Shown here: in pieces, positions 54,335 to 62,685 of the stretch
Layout of the letters: the number at the start of each line of letters is the position of its first letter
Numbering within the stretch: the first letter of the stretch is position 1
DNA from: Devosia sp. Root635
GTDB taxonomy: Bacteria > Pseudomonadota > Alphaproteobacteria > Rhizobiales > Devosiaceae
DNA length: 64,000 nt
Direction of reading: 5' to 3'
Assembly: GCF_001427605.1 (NCBI RefSeq)
Contig: NZ_LMGZ01000022.1
Span: 1 to 64,000, forward strand
Notes under the pieces: generated by a model
What the model saw: only the letters and a program-made list of their open reading frames with translations
Databases searched by the model: none
Told to the model about the DNA's origin: nothing
Translations under genes and position numbers: made by a program

Positions 54335-56806
54335 ATGGTGGCGCCCCCTAAATCCTTCTCCATCCGTCGGCGCATCGTTGCTCTGGCGCTGGCGCTGTTG
54401 CTGGGGGCGGCGGTGGTGCTGATCGTGTTCATTCGCGACTATGCCGAACGGGCGGCGGATCGGGCGTTCGACCGGTTGCTGGCGGCGTCGGCGCTGACCA
54501 TTGCCGGGGCGGTACAGGTCGAGGACGATACGGTCATCGTCGAGCTGCCCTTTGCCTCCTTCGGCATGTTTTCGGGACGAGACCGGGTGTTCTATGCGGT
54601 GGAAGACCCCGGCGGGCGGGCGGTGACCGGCTATGCCGACCTGTCGGAGAGCCTGCCGGAAATGACCTCGGCCGGGCCGGTCTTTGCCGATGCGACCTAT
54701 CATGGCGAACTGGTGCGGGTGGCCAGCGTCGGGCGGCTGACCTCGTCGGGGGGCGACGCGGACTGGGTGACCATCCATGTGGCCGAGACGCAGAGCGAAC
54801 GCGAGGCATTGGCCTCGGAAATCCTCTCCAACGCCATCGTGCCGGTAGTGGCGCTGACGCTGCTGGCCATTGCGCTGGTGTGGTTCGGCATCGGGCGCAT
54901 GTTTGCGCCGCTTTATCAGCTCGAACAGGAATTGCGCGGGCGGGCCCCCGATGACCTCTCGCCCGTGGATGTGCCGGTGCCGGTGGAGGTGAGCCATCTC
55001 GTCAGCGGCCTCAATGCCTTCATGGCGCGGCTGGGCAGCGCCATGGAACGGGTGACCGGGCTGGTGGCCGAGGCGGCGCATGAAGTGCGTACGCCGCTGG
55101 CCTCGCTGCGGGCGCAGGCCGAGGTGGCGATGGATGAGCAGGACCCCGAGGCCCTGCGGGCGCGGGTGGGGCGCATTCACCAGGGGGCGGTACAGGCAAG
55201 TCAGCTCGTGAGCCAATTGCTGATGGAAGCGACGATTTCGCACCGGCTGGAAAACCAGGAGACGGACACCACAGCCTTCGGGACGGTGGTGGAGGATGTG
55301 CGGCAACGGCTGGACCCCGACCAGGCGGGGCGGCTGGTGGTGGCGCTGCCCGAGGCCGTGGCGGCGGCCCAAATCCGCGGCGACCGGGTGGCGTTGCGCG
55401 AAATGGTGCGCAATGTGGTCGACAATGCGCTGGTCTATTCGGCCGGCATGGTGGAAATCGGCGGCAGTATCGGCGAGGGCATGATGACCATGGCGGTGCG
55501 CGACCGGGGCCCCGGCATTGCCGCGGCGGAAAAGCCGCTGGTGCTGGAGCGTTTCAAGCGCGGCGCGGCGAGTGGGGCGCGGGCTGGCTCGGGGCTGGGG
55601 CTCTCCATCGTTCGGCGGGTGGTCGAGGCGCATCGCGGGGCGTTGCGGCTCAAGGACCGCGATGGGGGCGGCCTCGTGGTTGAGATCGACCTGCCGCTGG
55701 TGGGGCGGAATCCCAAGGTGGAGCAGTTGCGGCGGGCGCTGGGGAGCCTGTCGGCGCTGGTGCTCTGCCTGCTGCTGGTGGATATCCACCCCGCAAGTGC
55801 CATATCCTCCAGCTATCCGGCGCCCGATGGCAGCGCGGCCACGGTGCTGACCATCGTGGGCACCACCGATACGCCGCTGTTTGCCGATTTCATCGCCGGC
55901 TTCCAGGCGCTGCGGCCGGATGTGACGGTGCATTACGACGAGCAGGATTCCTTGCCGATGTATCAGCAGTTCCTCGCGGGCAAGATGGCGCCGAAGCCGG
56001 ACCTCTTGATCAGCTCGGCGTCGGACCTGATGATCAAGCTGGCCAATGACGGCCATGCCATGGCCTATGACAGCCCGTTTCTCGGCGCCCTGCCCGAATG
56101 GGCGCACTGGCGCAACGAGGTGTTCGGCTTCACGTTCGAGCCGGCAGTCATCATCTACAATCCCGATCGCATCAGCGCCGACGAAGTGCCGCGGACGCAT
56201 CTGACGCTGGCGGAACTGCTGGAAACAGAGACCGAGCGGTTCCGCGGGGCCATCGCCACCTATGACATTGCGGTCAGCGGGGTGGGGTATCTGCTGGCAT
56301 CGCAGGACCAGGTGATCTCGTCGAACTTCTGGCGGCTGGCGGCGGCATTCGGGCGCGTTGGCGCAGTGTTTTCAGGGTCGAGCCCGGCCATTCTCAACGG
56401 GGTGGCCGACGGGTCGCTGGCGCTGGGCTACAATGTGCTGGGTTCCTATGCCTTCGCGCGCAAGGCCGATGGGGCCAATATCGAAATCGTGGTGCCCGAC
56501 GATTATGTGCTGGTGCTGACGCGCTCGATGCTGATCCCGCGCGATGCCCCCTACCCCGACCTGGGCCGCGCCTTTGTCGATTTCGCGCTGTCGCCGGCGG
56601 GGCAGGCCATTGCCGCCGGGCAGACGGCTTTGGGCTCGGTGGTGGCGGGGGCGAATGGCGAATGGACCAGCGAAGCCATCGCGGCGCGTGGGCGCGGGGT
56701 GATCCAGCCCATTCCGCTGGGACCGGCGCTGATGGTGTCGCTGGACCAGCAGCGGCGCAAGCGCTTCCTCGATAGCTGGGGCGAGATCGTTTCGCCCAAG
56801 CCGTGA
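54335..56806 (+). CDS. TctE-like histidine kinase fused to a periplasmic binding-protein domain
   Basis: An 823-residue protein. Residues 1-470 are a complete sensor kinase: a first membrane helix (ALALALLLGAAVVLIVFI), a periplasmic 2CSK_N-type sensor, a second helix near 175, HAMP, His249 in AAHEVRTPLAS, the N-box MVRNVVDNALVYS, and DRGPGI and GSGLGLSIV in the ATP lobe. After LPLVGRNPKVEQLRR comes a third hydrophobic segment (SLSALVLCLLLVDIHPASA) and then, from about residue 490, an ABC-type (FbpA-like) solute-binding protein of about 330 residues. The binding domain would lie in the periplasm. ATG at 54335; GTG at 54338 has better spacing. Confidence 0.85.
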   Translation: MVAPPKSFSIRRRIVALALALLLGAAVVLIVFIRDYAERAADRAFDRLLAASALTIAGAVQVEDDTVIVELPFASFGMFSGRDRVFYAVEDPGGRAVTGYADLSESLPEMTSAGPVFADATYHGELVRVASVGRLTSSGGDADWVTIHVAETQSEREALASEILSNAIVPVVALTLLAIALVWFGIGRMFAPLYQLEQELRGRAPDDLSPVDVPVPVEVSHLVSGLNAFMARLGSAMERVTGLVAEAAHEVRTPLASLRAQAEVAMDEQDPEALRARVGRIHQGAVQASQLVSQLLMEATISHRLENQETDTTAFGTVVEDVRQRLDPDQAGRLVVALPEAVAAAQIRGDRVALREMVRNVVDNALVYSAGMVEIGGSIGEGMMTMAVRDRGPGIAAAEKPLVLERFKRGAASGARAGSGLGLSIVRRVVEAHRGALRLKDRDGGGLVVEIDLPLVGRNPKVEQLRRALGSLSALVLCLLLVDIHPASAISSSYPAPDGSAATVLTIVGTTDTPLFADFIAGFQALRPDVTVHYDEQDSLPMYQQFLAGKMAPKPDLLISSASDLMIKLANDGHAMAYDSPFLGALPEWAHWRNEVFGFTFEPAVIIYNPDRISADEVPRTHLTLAELLETETERFRGAIATYDIAVSGVGYLLASQDQVISSNFWRLAAAFGRVGAVFSGSSPAILNGVADGSLALGYNVLGSYAFARKADGANIEIVVPDDYVLVLTRSMLIPRDAPYPDLGRAFVDFALSPAGQAIAAGQTALGSVVAGANGEWTSEAIAARGRGVIQPIPLGPALMVSLDQQRRKRFLDSWGEIVSPKP

Positions 56807-57236
56807 GGATGGGAGATAAGCTGTCTACTCTACCACGCGCACAGTCGCCTCCCGCGGACTTGATCCGCGGGTCACTCTCAACACGACAAAAGCGGCGAGA
56901 GACCCGCGGATCAAGTCCGCGGAGGCGCCGGTGATTGGGGAACAGATCGCGCTTGTGACACCATGTTGCCCCGACCACGGGACGGCCCCCCTATCAGGAG
57001 AAGGTTGGGAGGGGGCCTCCAAACCATGCCAGCCATGCGCCGGTCACATGGATGAGACCTTTGTCCGAGTGATTCAGCTGAATTTCGCGCCATTTCATGT
57101 CTATCGGCCCCTTAATTGCACACAACGCATGGCTGACCTGACCTTTCGGCCCTACCGCAAGCGGCCCGATGCGCCCATCTGTCAACTCATGAAAGCGACC
57201 CGGCAATTCGGCCCGGTCTTTTGGAGGAACTGGCAA
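56807..57236. other. Gap without a supported gene, containing a large hairpin
   Basis: This 430-base stretch between the kinase fusion and the 56-residue gene holds an inverted repeat at 56846-56927 (arms CGCCTCCCGCGGACTTGATC and GATCAAGTCCGCGGAGGCG), then a trace of the CTCCCC repeat near 56990-57020. A frame leading into the next gene from 57050 is open but not gene-like. I see no gene. Confidence 0.6.
56846..56927. repeat. Inverted repeat downstream of the kinase fusion
   Basis: Left arm CGCCTCCCGCGGACTTGATC then CGCGGGTCACTCTC, right arm GAGAGACCCGCGGATCAAGT then CCGCGGAGGCG. The pairing is nearly complete over 30 bp with a loop of about 17 bases. It begins 39 bases after the stop codon of the fused kinase and may end its transcript. 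Each arm is also locally palindromic (CCGCGGACTTGATCCGCGG). Confidence 0.85.
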
Positions 57237-57407
57237 ATGAGCACCCCGCGCAAGACTTTCTTTGCGACCCTTGGCACTTTCGCCGACGTGTTCGGCAGCG
57301 CTGCTGCCGTCTCGAACGCGGTCGAGGCCGGGCGGGCGCCCAAGGCCAAGCACCTCAGGACCCTGGGTATCGATCCCGGCGCTTTCCGTTCGATCGGCAA
57401 GCTCTAA
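57237..57407 (+). CDS. Conserved small protein (56 residues)
   Basis: A 56-residue protein: an amphipathic N-terminus (MSTPRKTFFATLGTFADVFG), then SAAAVSNAVEAGRAPKAKHL and a C-terminal RTLGIDPGAFRSIGKL. The LxxLGIDPxAFxxI ending is one I associate with small proteins of rhizobia-like bacteria, in the DUF1127 neighbourhood of families. TTGGAGGAACTGGCAA precedes the ATG and a strong terminator follows, so the gene has its own transcription unit. Function unknown. Confidence 0.72.
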   Translation: MSTPRKTFFATLGTFADVFGSAAAVSNAVEAGRAPKAKHLRTLGIDPGAFRSIGKL

Positions 57408-57470
57408 GTCTCCCTGGCGCGTCGCTTCCCTCCCTGTGCGGCCTGCGCCGAGCCGTCGATTGAATGTCGG

Positions 57471-57509
57471 AAAGCCCGGATGCCTGAACAAGGCATCCGG
57501 GCTTTTGCT
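57471..57509 (+). terminator. Intrinsic terminator after the 56-residue gene
   Basis: AAAGCCCGGATGCCT, loop GAACA and AGGCATCCGGGCTTT form a perfect 15-bp stem followed by TGCTTTCC. The stem ends in A/T pairs, so it can also serve the leftward tctA transcript from the other side. Confidence 0.9.
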
Positions 57510-57535
57510 TTCCTGCGTCCACAGAAATGGCGGTG

Positions 57536-59083
57536 TCAGTCCTCGTCGGCCGCGAGCTGGCTGAAGACCTCGCCTTTGCCGCGCAGGCGGAACCAGAGCG
57601 GAATCAGCACTGCCGCCGCCGCAATGACATAAAGGCTGATGGCCAGCGGCGACTGTATCAGCACCAGCGGATCGCCCTGGCTGATGGCCAGTGCCCGGCG
57701 CAGCTGCTGCTCGGACAGCGGACCCAGGATGAGCCCGATCACCACCGGGGCGATGGGGTATCCGAAGCGGCGCAGCACAAACCCCAGGATGCCGAACCCC
57801 AGCAGCATCATCAGCTCGAACGAGAAGCGGATGCCGAACAGGTTGCCGGACATGGCGCCATTGGCCCCCAGCGTGCCCAGCGTGGCAAAGAGCAGGATGC
57901 CGGCATAGAGCCAGGGCTTGGGCACTGTGAGGAGCCGGACCCAGAGGCCGATCAGCGGCAGGTTGAGCACCAGCAGCATGAAATTGGCGACCAGCAGGCT
58001 GGCAATAAGCGCCCAGACCAGCGGGGCATTGTTGGTGAACAGCAAGGGCCCCGGCTGCAGGCCGAATTGCTGGAAGCCCGCCAGCATGATGGCGGCGGTG
58101 GCCGTGGTGGGCAGCCCCAGCGTGAGCAAGGGCATCAAGGTGCCGGCGGCCGAGGCATTGTTGGCGGCTTCGGGACCGGCGACGCCTTCGATGGCGCCAT
58201 TGCCGAATTCTTCGGGGTGCTTGGTCAGACGCCGTTCGGCCGCATAGGAAAAGAACGTGCCGATCTCGGCGCCACCGGCCGGCATGGCGCCGATGGGGAA
58301 GCCGATGAGGGTGCCGCGCAGCCAGGCCGGCCAGGAGCGCTTCCAATCCTCCAACGTCATCCAGACCGAGCCTTTGACGGCCACGACTTCATCATCGAGA
58401 CTGCCGCGGGCTGCGGCAACGACGAGGGTTTCACCGATGGCGAACAGGGCCACGGCCAGGGTCGTCACCTCGATCCCGTCGAGCAGGTCGGGGATGCCGA
58501 AGGCCAGGCGCGCCTGCCCAGTCTGCAGGTCGATGCCGATAACGCCCAGTCCAAGCCCGATAAAGAGCGCAGTGACGCCGCGAAGCGCGCTATCGCCGAA
58601 GGCCGCCGAGACGGTGACAAAGGCCAGCACCATCAGCGCGAAATAGTCGGCCGGGCCAAAGGAAATGGCGATCCTGACCAACCAGGGGGCAACGAAGGCC
58701 ATGGCCAGCGTCGCGATCAGGCCTGCCACGAAGGAGCCGATGGCGGCGGTGGCCAGAGCCGGACCGCCCCTGCCTTTGCGGGCCATCTTGTTGCCCTCGA
58801 GCGCGGTGACGATCGAGGCGGATTCACCGGGCGTGTTGAGCAGGATGGAGGTGGTCGAGCCGCCATACATGCCACCGTAGTAGATGCCGGCGAACATGAT
58901 GAGCGAGCCGGCCGGATCGAGGCGATAGGTAACGGGCAGCAACAGGGCCACCGTCAGCGCCGGGCCGATGCCGGGGAGAACGCCCACGGCGGTCCCCAGG
59001 GTAACGCCGATAAAGGCGTAGATGAGGTTCTGCCATTGCAGGGCGGCGGCAAAGCCGGCTGCCAGAAGTCCGAAAGTGTCCAT
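57536..59083 (-). CDS. tctA: Tripartite tricarboxylate transporter, large membrane subunit
   Basis: A 515-residue inner-membrane subunit of the TTT family with about twelve membrane segments. The N-terminal signature [20 protein letters not shown] near residue 38 and [20 protein letters not shown] near 68 are diagnostic; the mirror motif [20 protein letters not shown] lies near 256. It moves citrate or other tricarboxylates, driven by an ion gradient, from the TctC binding protein. Last gene of tctC-tctB-tctA. Confidence 0.96.
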   Translation of the reverse strand: MDTFGLLAAGFAAALQWQNLIYAFIGVTLGTAVGVLPGIGPALTVALLLPVTYRLDPAGSLIMFAGIYYGGMYGGSTTSILLNTPGESASIVTALEGNKMARKGRGGPALATAAIGSFVAGLIATLAMAFVAPWLVRIAISFGPADYFALMVLAFVTVSAAFGDSALRGVTALFIGLGLGVIGIDLQTGQARLAFGIPDLLDGIEVTTLAVALFAIGETLVVAAARGSLDDEVVAVKGSVWMTLEDWKRSWPAWLRGTLIGFPIGAMPAGGAEIGTFFSYAAERRLTKHPEEFGNGAIEGVAGPEAANNASAAGTLMPLLTLGLPTTATAAIMLAGFQQFGLQPGPLLFTNNAPLVWALIASLLVANFMLLVLNLPLIGLWVRLLTVPKPWLYAGILLFATLGTLGANGAMSGNLFGIRFSFELMMLLGFGILGFVLRRFGYPIAPVVIGLILGPLSEQQLRRALAISQGDPLVLIQSPLAISLYVIAAAAVLIPLWFRLRGKGEVFSQLAADED

Positions 59084-59098
59084 AATCGTCCTTCCCGA

Positions 59099-59581
59099 TC
59101 AGGGAATCAGGCGCTCAAGTGGCCCGGCAGGCAGGGAAAGCTGCAAACCGCGGGCAAAAATGAACCATACGATGAAAGCGAAAACAGCGCCGCACAGGAA
59201 GGTGAACCACATCGGTCCCTTGCCGAAGGCCCTGGCGGTGCAGGCAACCAGGACACCAGAAGCCAGGGAGAAGCCCAGGCTCGAAACCAGCAGGATCTGG
59301 CCCAGCAGTCCGCCCACGATCCACAGGGCCGGTCCGTAGTTCTCGGGTGGACGGGCAGGAAAGCTGCCGCGCCAGGCCGAGACCGCGGTGCCAATGGCCA
59401 GCAGCAGCAGGCCGGCGGCTATGGCATAGGGGAAAACCTGGGGCCCGACGCGCGCCTGGTGAACCGGCAGGCGCATGATGCTGGTCTGCCAGAAGATGAC
59501 CACGGCAATGCCCGCCAGGATGAGGGCAATGACAAACGCCGCCCCATCGGGGCGGCGTTGCGGGTTGGACCCAGTCGTCAT
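59099..59581 (-). CDS. tctB: Tripartite tricarboxylate transporter, small membrane subunit
   Basis: A 160-residue membrane protein with four hydrophobic segments and the TctB/DUF1468 pattern LPVHQARVGPQVFPYAIAAG near residue 38. It completes the TTT complex with TctA and TctC. The ATG overlaps the tctC stop codon (ATGA), and tctA follows 15 bases later. Confidence 0.92.
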   Translation of the reverse strand: MTTGSNPQRRPDGAAFVIALILAGIAVVIFWQTSIMRLPVHQARVGPQVFPYAIAAGLLLLAIGTAVSAWRGSFPARPPENYGPALWIVGGLLGQILLVSSLGFSLASGVLVACTARAFGKGPMWFTFLCGAVFAFIVWFIFARGLQLSLPAGPLERLIP

Positions 59582-60516
59582 TGGACGAGGCCGATATCTT
59601 TGAGAACCGTGGTGGTCGACGCGATGTCGGCGTCGAGCTGGGTGTCGAAGGCATCGCCATCGAGATACATATCCACCCAACCCTTGGTCTCGAGGATCGA
59701 CTTCCAGGTTGCCGATTCCGCCATCTTCTTGATGTCGGCGGTGATGGCGGCCTTCTGCTCGTCGGTGATATCGGGGGCAGCGGCAATCATGCGCCAGTTT
59801 TCGACAGTCACATCCACACCGGTTTCAGAGAGGGTGGGGATGCCATCCATCTCGTTCTCACCGGACATGGCCAGCGCCCGCAGCTCACCGGCGGCGATCT
59901 GCGATTCAAATTCGCCATAGCCGGAAATGCCCACGGTCACCTGGCCACCCAGCACGGCGGCAAGCGCCTCGCCACCGCCCGAATAGGCGATGTAGTTGAC
60001 CTGGGTGGGATCGACGCCAACTGCCTTGGCCACAAGGCCGGCAATGATGTGGTCGACACCGCCGGCCGAACCGCCGGCCCAGGACACCGACCCCGGATCG
60101 GCCTTGAGCTTGGCAACCAGGTCATCCATGGACTGCAGCTCGGAATTGGCCGGCACGACGATGACGTCGGATTCGCCGATCAGGCGGGCGATCGGGGTGA
60201 TGTTGTCCAGCGTGACGGGCGAAGCATTGGTGAGAATGGCACCGACCATCACATAGCCGCCGACGATCAGGGCATTGGCATTGCCCGAATCCTGGGTGGC
60301 GAACTGGGCGAGGCCGATCGTGCCGCCGGCGCCCGGAACGTTGGTGACCTGCACATTGCCCGAAATACCTTCGGCGGTGAGTGCTTCCTGGATGGAACGG
60401 GCCGTCTGGTCCCAGCCGCCGCCGGGAGCGGCGGGGGCCATGATGGTGTAGTCGGCGGCGAAAGCGGGAACAGCCATTGCGCCAGAGACGAGCGCGGCCA
60501 AGAGCAGCTTGTTCAT
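59578..60516 (-). CDS. tctC: Tripartite tricarboxylate transporter, binding protein
   Basis: A 312-residue periplasmic protein of the Bug/TctC family. The signal peptide [20 protein letters not shown] precedes [20 protein letters not shown], and the Asp-containing loop [16 protein letters not shown] follows, both hallmarks of the family. [14 protein letters not shown] near residue 142 is the second ligand loop. Ligand is probably a tri- or dicarboxylate. The ATG at 60516 has GGGAGGACTT upstream. First gene of tctCBA; expression is probably controlled by the TctD/TctE pair at 53.5-56.8 kb. Confidence 0.95.
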   Translation of the reverse strand: MNKLLLAALVSGAMAVPAFAADYTIMAPAAPGGGWDQTARSIQEALTAEGISGNVQVTNVPGAGGTIGLAQFATQDSGNANALIVGGYVMVGAILTNASPVTLDNITPIARLIGESDVIVVPANSELQSMDDLVAKLKADPGSVSWAGGSAGGVDHIIAGLVAKAVGVDPTQVNYIAYSGGGEALAAVLGGQVTVGISGYGEFESQIAAGELRALAMSGENEMDGIPTLSETGVDVTVENWRMIAAAPDITDEQKAAITADIKKMAESATWKSILETKGWVDMYLDGDAFDTQLDADIASTTTVLKDIGLVQ

Positions 60517-60683
60517 AAGTCCTCCCATGTGAATATCCAGAACGTCATTGCGTTCGTGACGGGGAGAATAGGCGGCGTCCCTGTCACCGTCCTGTCAGCA
60601 CGGCGCGGGCGCCTTGCGACTTTGGTCCAGTCGGATACTTCTCAGCCAGATTGCGCCAGCGGGCCGACAATTGCAACGCCGGC

Positions 60684-62528
60684 TCAGGCGGTGCGGCGTT
60701 CATCCGCATCGGCATCGCGCTTCTGGGCGAAGAGGCCGAGCAGGCGGGTTGTATCTTCCACCGAGCCCGGGCGGGCATAGAGATAGCCCTGCCCCATGGT
60801 GCAGCCGAGCTCGGCGAGAATGCGCGCCTGCTCGGGCGTCTCGATGCCTTCGGCCACCAGCTTCATATCGAGCTTGCGGGCAATATCGATGATGGAGCCG
60901 ACCACGACATCGCTGGCGCCATCGCTGCCCAGGCGGGACACGAAGGAGCGGTCGATCTTGATGATATCGACGGGGAAGCTCAGCAGGTGGGTGAGCGAGG
61001 CAAAGCCGGTGCCGAAATCGTCGAGCGCCACCAGCAGCCCGCGCTGGCGCAGGGCGCTGACGGCGCGCGGCACCATCTGGTCGTTGCCGCCCATATAGAC
61101 CGATTCATTGACCTCGAGGACGATATGCTCCAACGGCACGCCGGCGCGCTCAAAGGTCTCGACGATGCGGGTTTCGAGGTCGCCGCGCTGGAAGTCGCCG
61201 GTGGTGACATTGACGCCGACATGCTGGAAGACAATGCCGAGATCGAGCCAGTGGCGGATATCTGATGCGATCTGGGTCAGCATCTGGCCGGTCAATTGCC
61301 AGGCGATGCGCGGATCGGCCATGGCGGCGTGGAACTCGCCGGCGGCGGCGATGCGGCCATCGGGCATGCGCATGCGCGCCAAAGCCTCCAGCCCGACGAT
61401 CTCGGCAGTGTCGAGCCGGACGATGGGCTGGTAGTGGGCGAGCATGCGTCCTTCGGTCATGGCCTGGTCGACGGCGCGGACCATGTTGGCGCGCTCCAGC
61501 ATGGTGGTGCGCAGGCCGGGCACGAAGCGGACATAGCCGCCGCGCCGGGTTTCCTTGGCGTGATAGAGGGCGAAATCGGCATTCTGGCTGAGCGAAGCGC
61601 CATCGGTGCCGTCGGGTCCGAACAGGGCCCCGCCGATGGTGATATGGGGATCGATGGTCTGGTCGCCGACCTGGATCAGGCCGCGAATTGCCGCGATCAT
61701 GCGGGTGGCGGCATCGTGCAGGGCGATGTCATCATGGCAATCTGCAACCAGCACGGCAAACTCGTCGCCGCCCAGACGGCAGGCAGTGAGCGAGGGATGG
61801 CAATCGGCGATGCGCTCGGCCACGGTGCAGATCAGCATGTCGCCGAAGACATGGCCGAGCGTGTCGTTGATCAGCTTGAGATGGTCGATATCGGCCAGCA
61901 GCAGGCCGAAGGGCTCGTCCATGGCGATGGACCGGCCCAGCATGTCATTGAAATGACCGCGATTGGGCAGGCCGGTCAGCGTATCGAAATAGGCGAGGCG
62001 ATGATTGCGCTGGCGCACCTGCTCGTGATCGATGGCAATGGCGCAGACATGCAGGCAGGTCTGGACAATGCGGCGCTCCATGTCGTTGGGGCCGCGGCGG
62101 GTGCGATAGTAGAAGGCAAAGGTGGCCACCACCCGACCGTCGCGGTCGCGAATGGGGCTGGACCAGCAGGCGCGCAGGCCAAGCGGTTCGACCAGCGCCC
62201 GATAGTCATCCCAGAGCGGGTTCCGGCTGATGTCGGTGACGATGACGGGCTCGTTGCGAAACGCGGCCGTGCCGCAGGAGCCGGCCCGCGAGCCTGTCGC
62301 CGCGCCGTCTATGGCGCTGGAATAGGCCAGCGGCAGGCTGGGCGCCGCCAGTGGATGCAGCAGGCCCTGGCTATCGACGGTCAGGATCGAGCAGACAATG
62401 CCGGGCGCCAGATTCTCGGCGCGGCGGCAGAGCAGATCCGCCACGGCCACGAGCGGTTCACCGCAGGCGACCGCCTCCAGCACTTCTGTCTGGAGACGCA
62501 ACAACAGACCGGTATCGTCTGGAATCAT
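60684..62528 (-). CDS. GAF-GGDEF-EAL cyclic-di-GMP protein
   Basis: A 614-residue soluble protein. A GAF domain spans residues about 15-168 (SRAGSCGTAAFRNEPVIVTD near 80-99), the GGDEF domain about 180-340 with an intact GGDEF at 253-257, and the EAL domain about 350-605 with EAL at 381-383, LEVNESVYMGG near 474 and ALDDFGTGFASLTHLLSFPV near 500. Both catalytic motifs are complete, so it may make and destroy cyclic-di-GMP in response to a small ligand. It stands alone; its target behaviour (biofilm, motility) is inferred from the family. Confidence 0.94.
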   Translation of the reverse strand: MIPDDTGLLLRLQTEVLEAVACGEPLVAVADLLCRRAENLAPGIVCSILTVDSQGLLHPLAAPSLPLAYSSAIDGAATGSRAGSCGTAAFRNEPVIVTDISRNPLWDDYRALVEPLGLRACWSSPIRDRDGRVVATFAFYYRTRRGPNDMERRIVQTCLHVCAIAIDHEQVRQRNHRLAYFDTLTGLPNRGHFNDMLGRSIAMDEPFGLLLADIDHLKLINDTLGHVFGDMLICTVAERIADCHPSLTACRLGGDEFAVLVADCHDDIALHDAATRMIAAIRGLIQVGDQTIDPHITIGGALFGPDGTDGASLSQNADFALYHAKETRRGGYVRFVPGLRTTMLERANMVRAVDQAMTEGRMLAHYQPIVRLDTAEIVGLEALARMRMPDGRIAAAGEFHAAMADPRIAWQLTGQMLTQIASDIRHWLDLGIVFQHVGVNVTTGDFQRGDLETRIVETFERAGVPLEHIVLEVNESVYMGGNDQMVPRAVSALRQRGLLVALDDFGTGFASLTHLLSFPVDIIKIDRSFVSRLGSDGASDVVVGSIIDIARKLDMKLVAEGIETPEQARILAELGCTMGQGYLYARPGSVEDTTRLLGLFAQKRDADADERRTA

Positions 62529-62648
62529 CGTGGACGCCTCAAACCCCCGGCCTGCAGGCTACGCGGGGCAAATGAAAGCGGCGTTCCGAAGATGGGTCGG
62601 ATTGCCGGAAACGCCGAAAGACGGCGTTAAGGATGGGGTGGCGAGCGG

Positions 62649-62678
62649 GATGGCGGCACCGCGAGAGGTACCGCCATC
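62649..62678. terminator. Hairpin after the autotransporter gene
   Basis: GATGGCGGCACC, loop GCGAGA and GGTACCGCCATC pair in 11 of 12 positions, eight bases beyond the stop codon of the autotransporter. No T run follows, so its terminator role is likely but not certain. Confidence 0.6.
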
Positions 62679-62685
62679 CATCGCC

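Noticed and set aside
55733-55802. Frameshift or missed stop joining the TctE kinase and the binding-protein domain
   Set aside because: The frame runs through without interruption or odd composition, and the joint codes for a plausible membrane segment. I therefore report a fusion, though sequencing error cannot be fully excluded.
57527-59920. 797-codon plus-strand frame opposite tctA, tctB and part of tctC
   Set aside because: Composition is Gly/Gln/Asp/His-rich and repetitive, typical of an antisense shadow. The tct genes on the other strand have diagnostic motifs.
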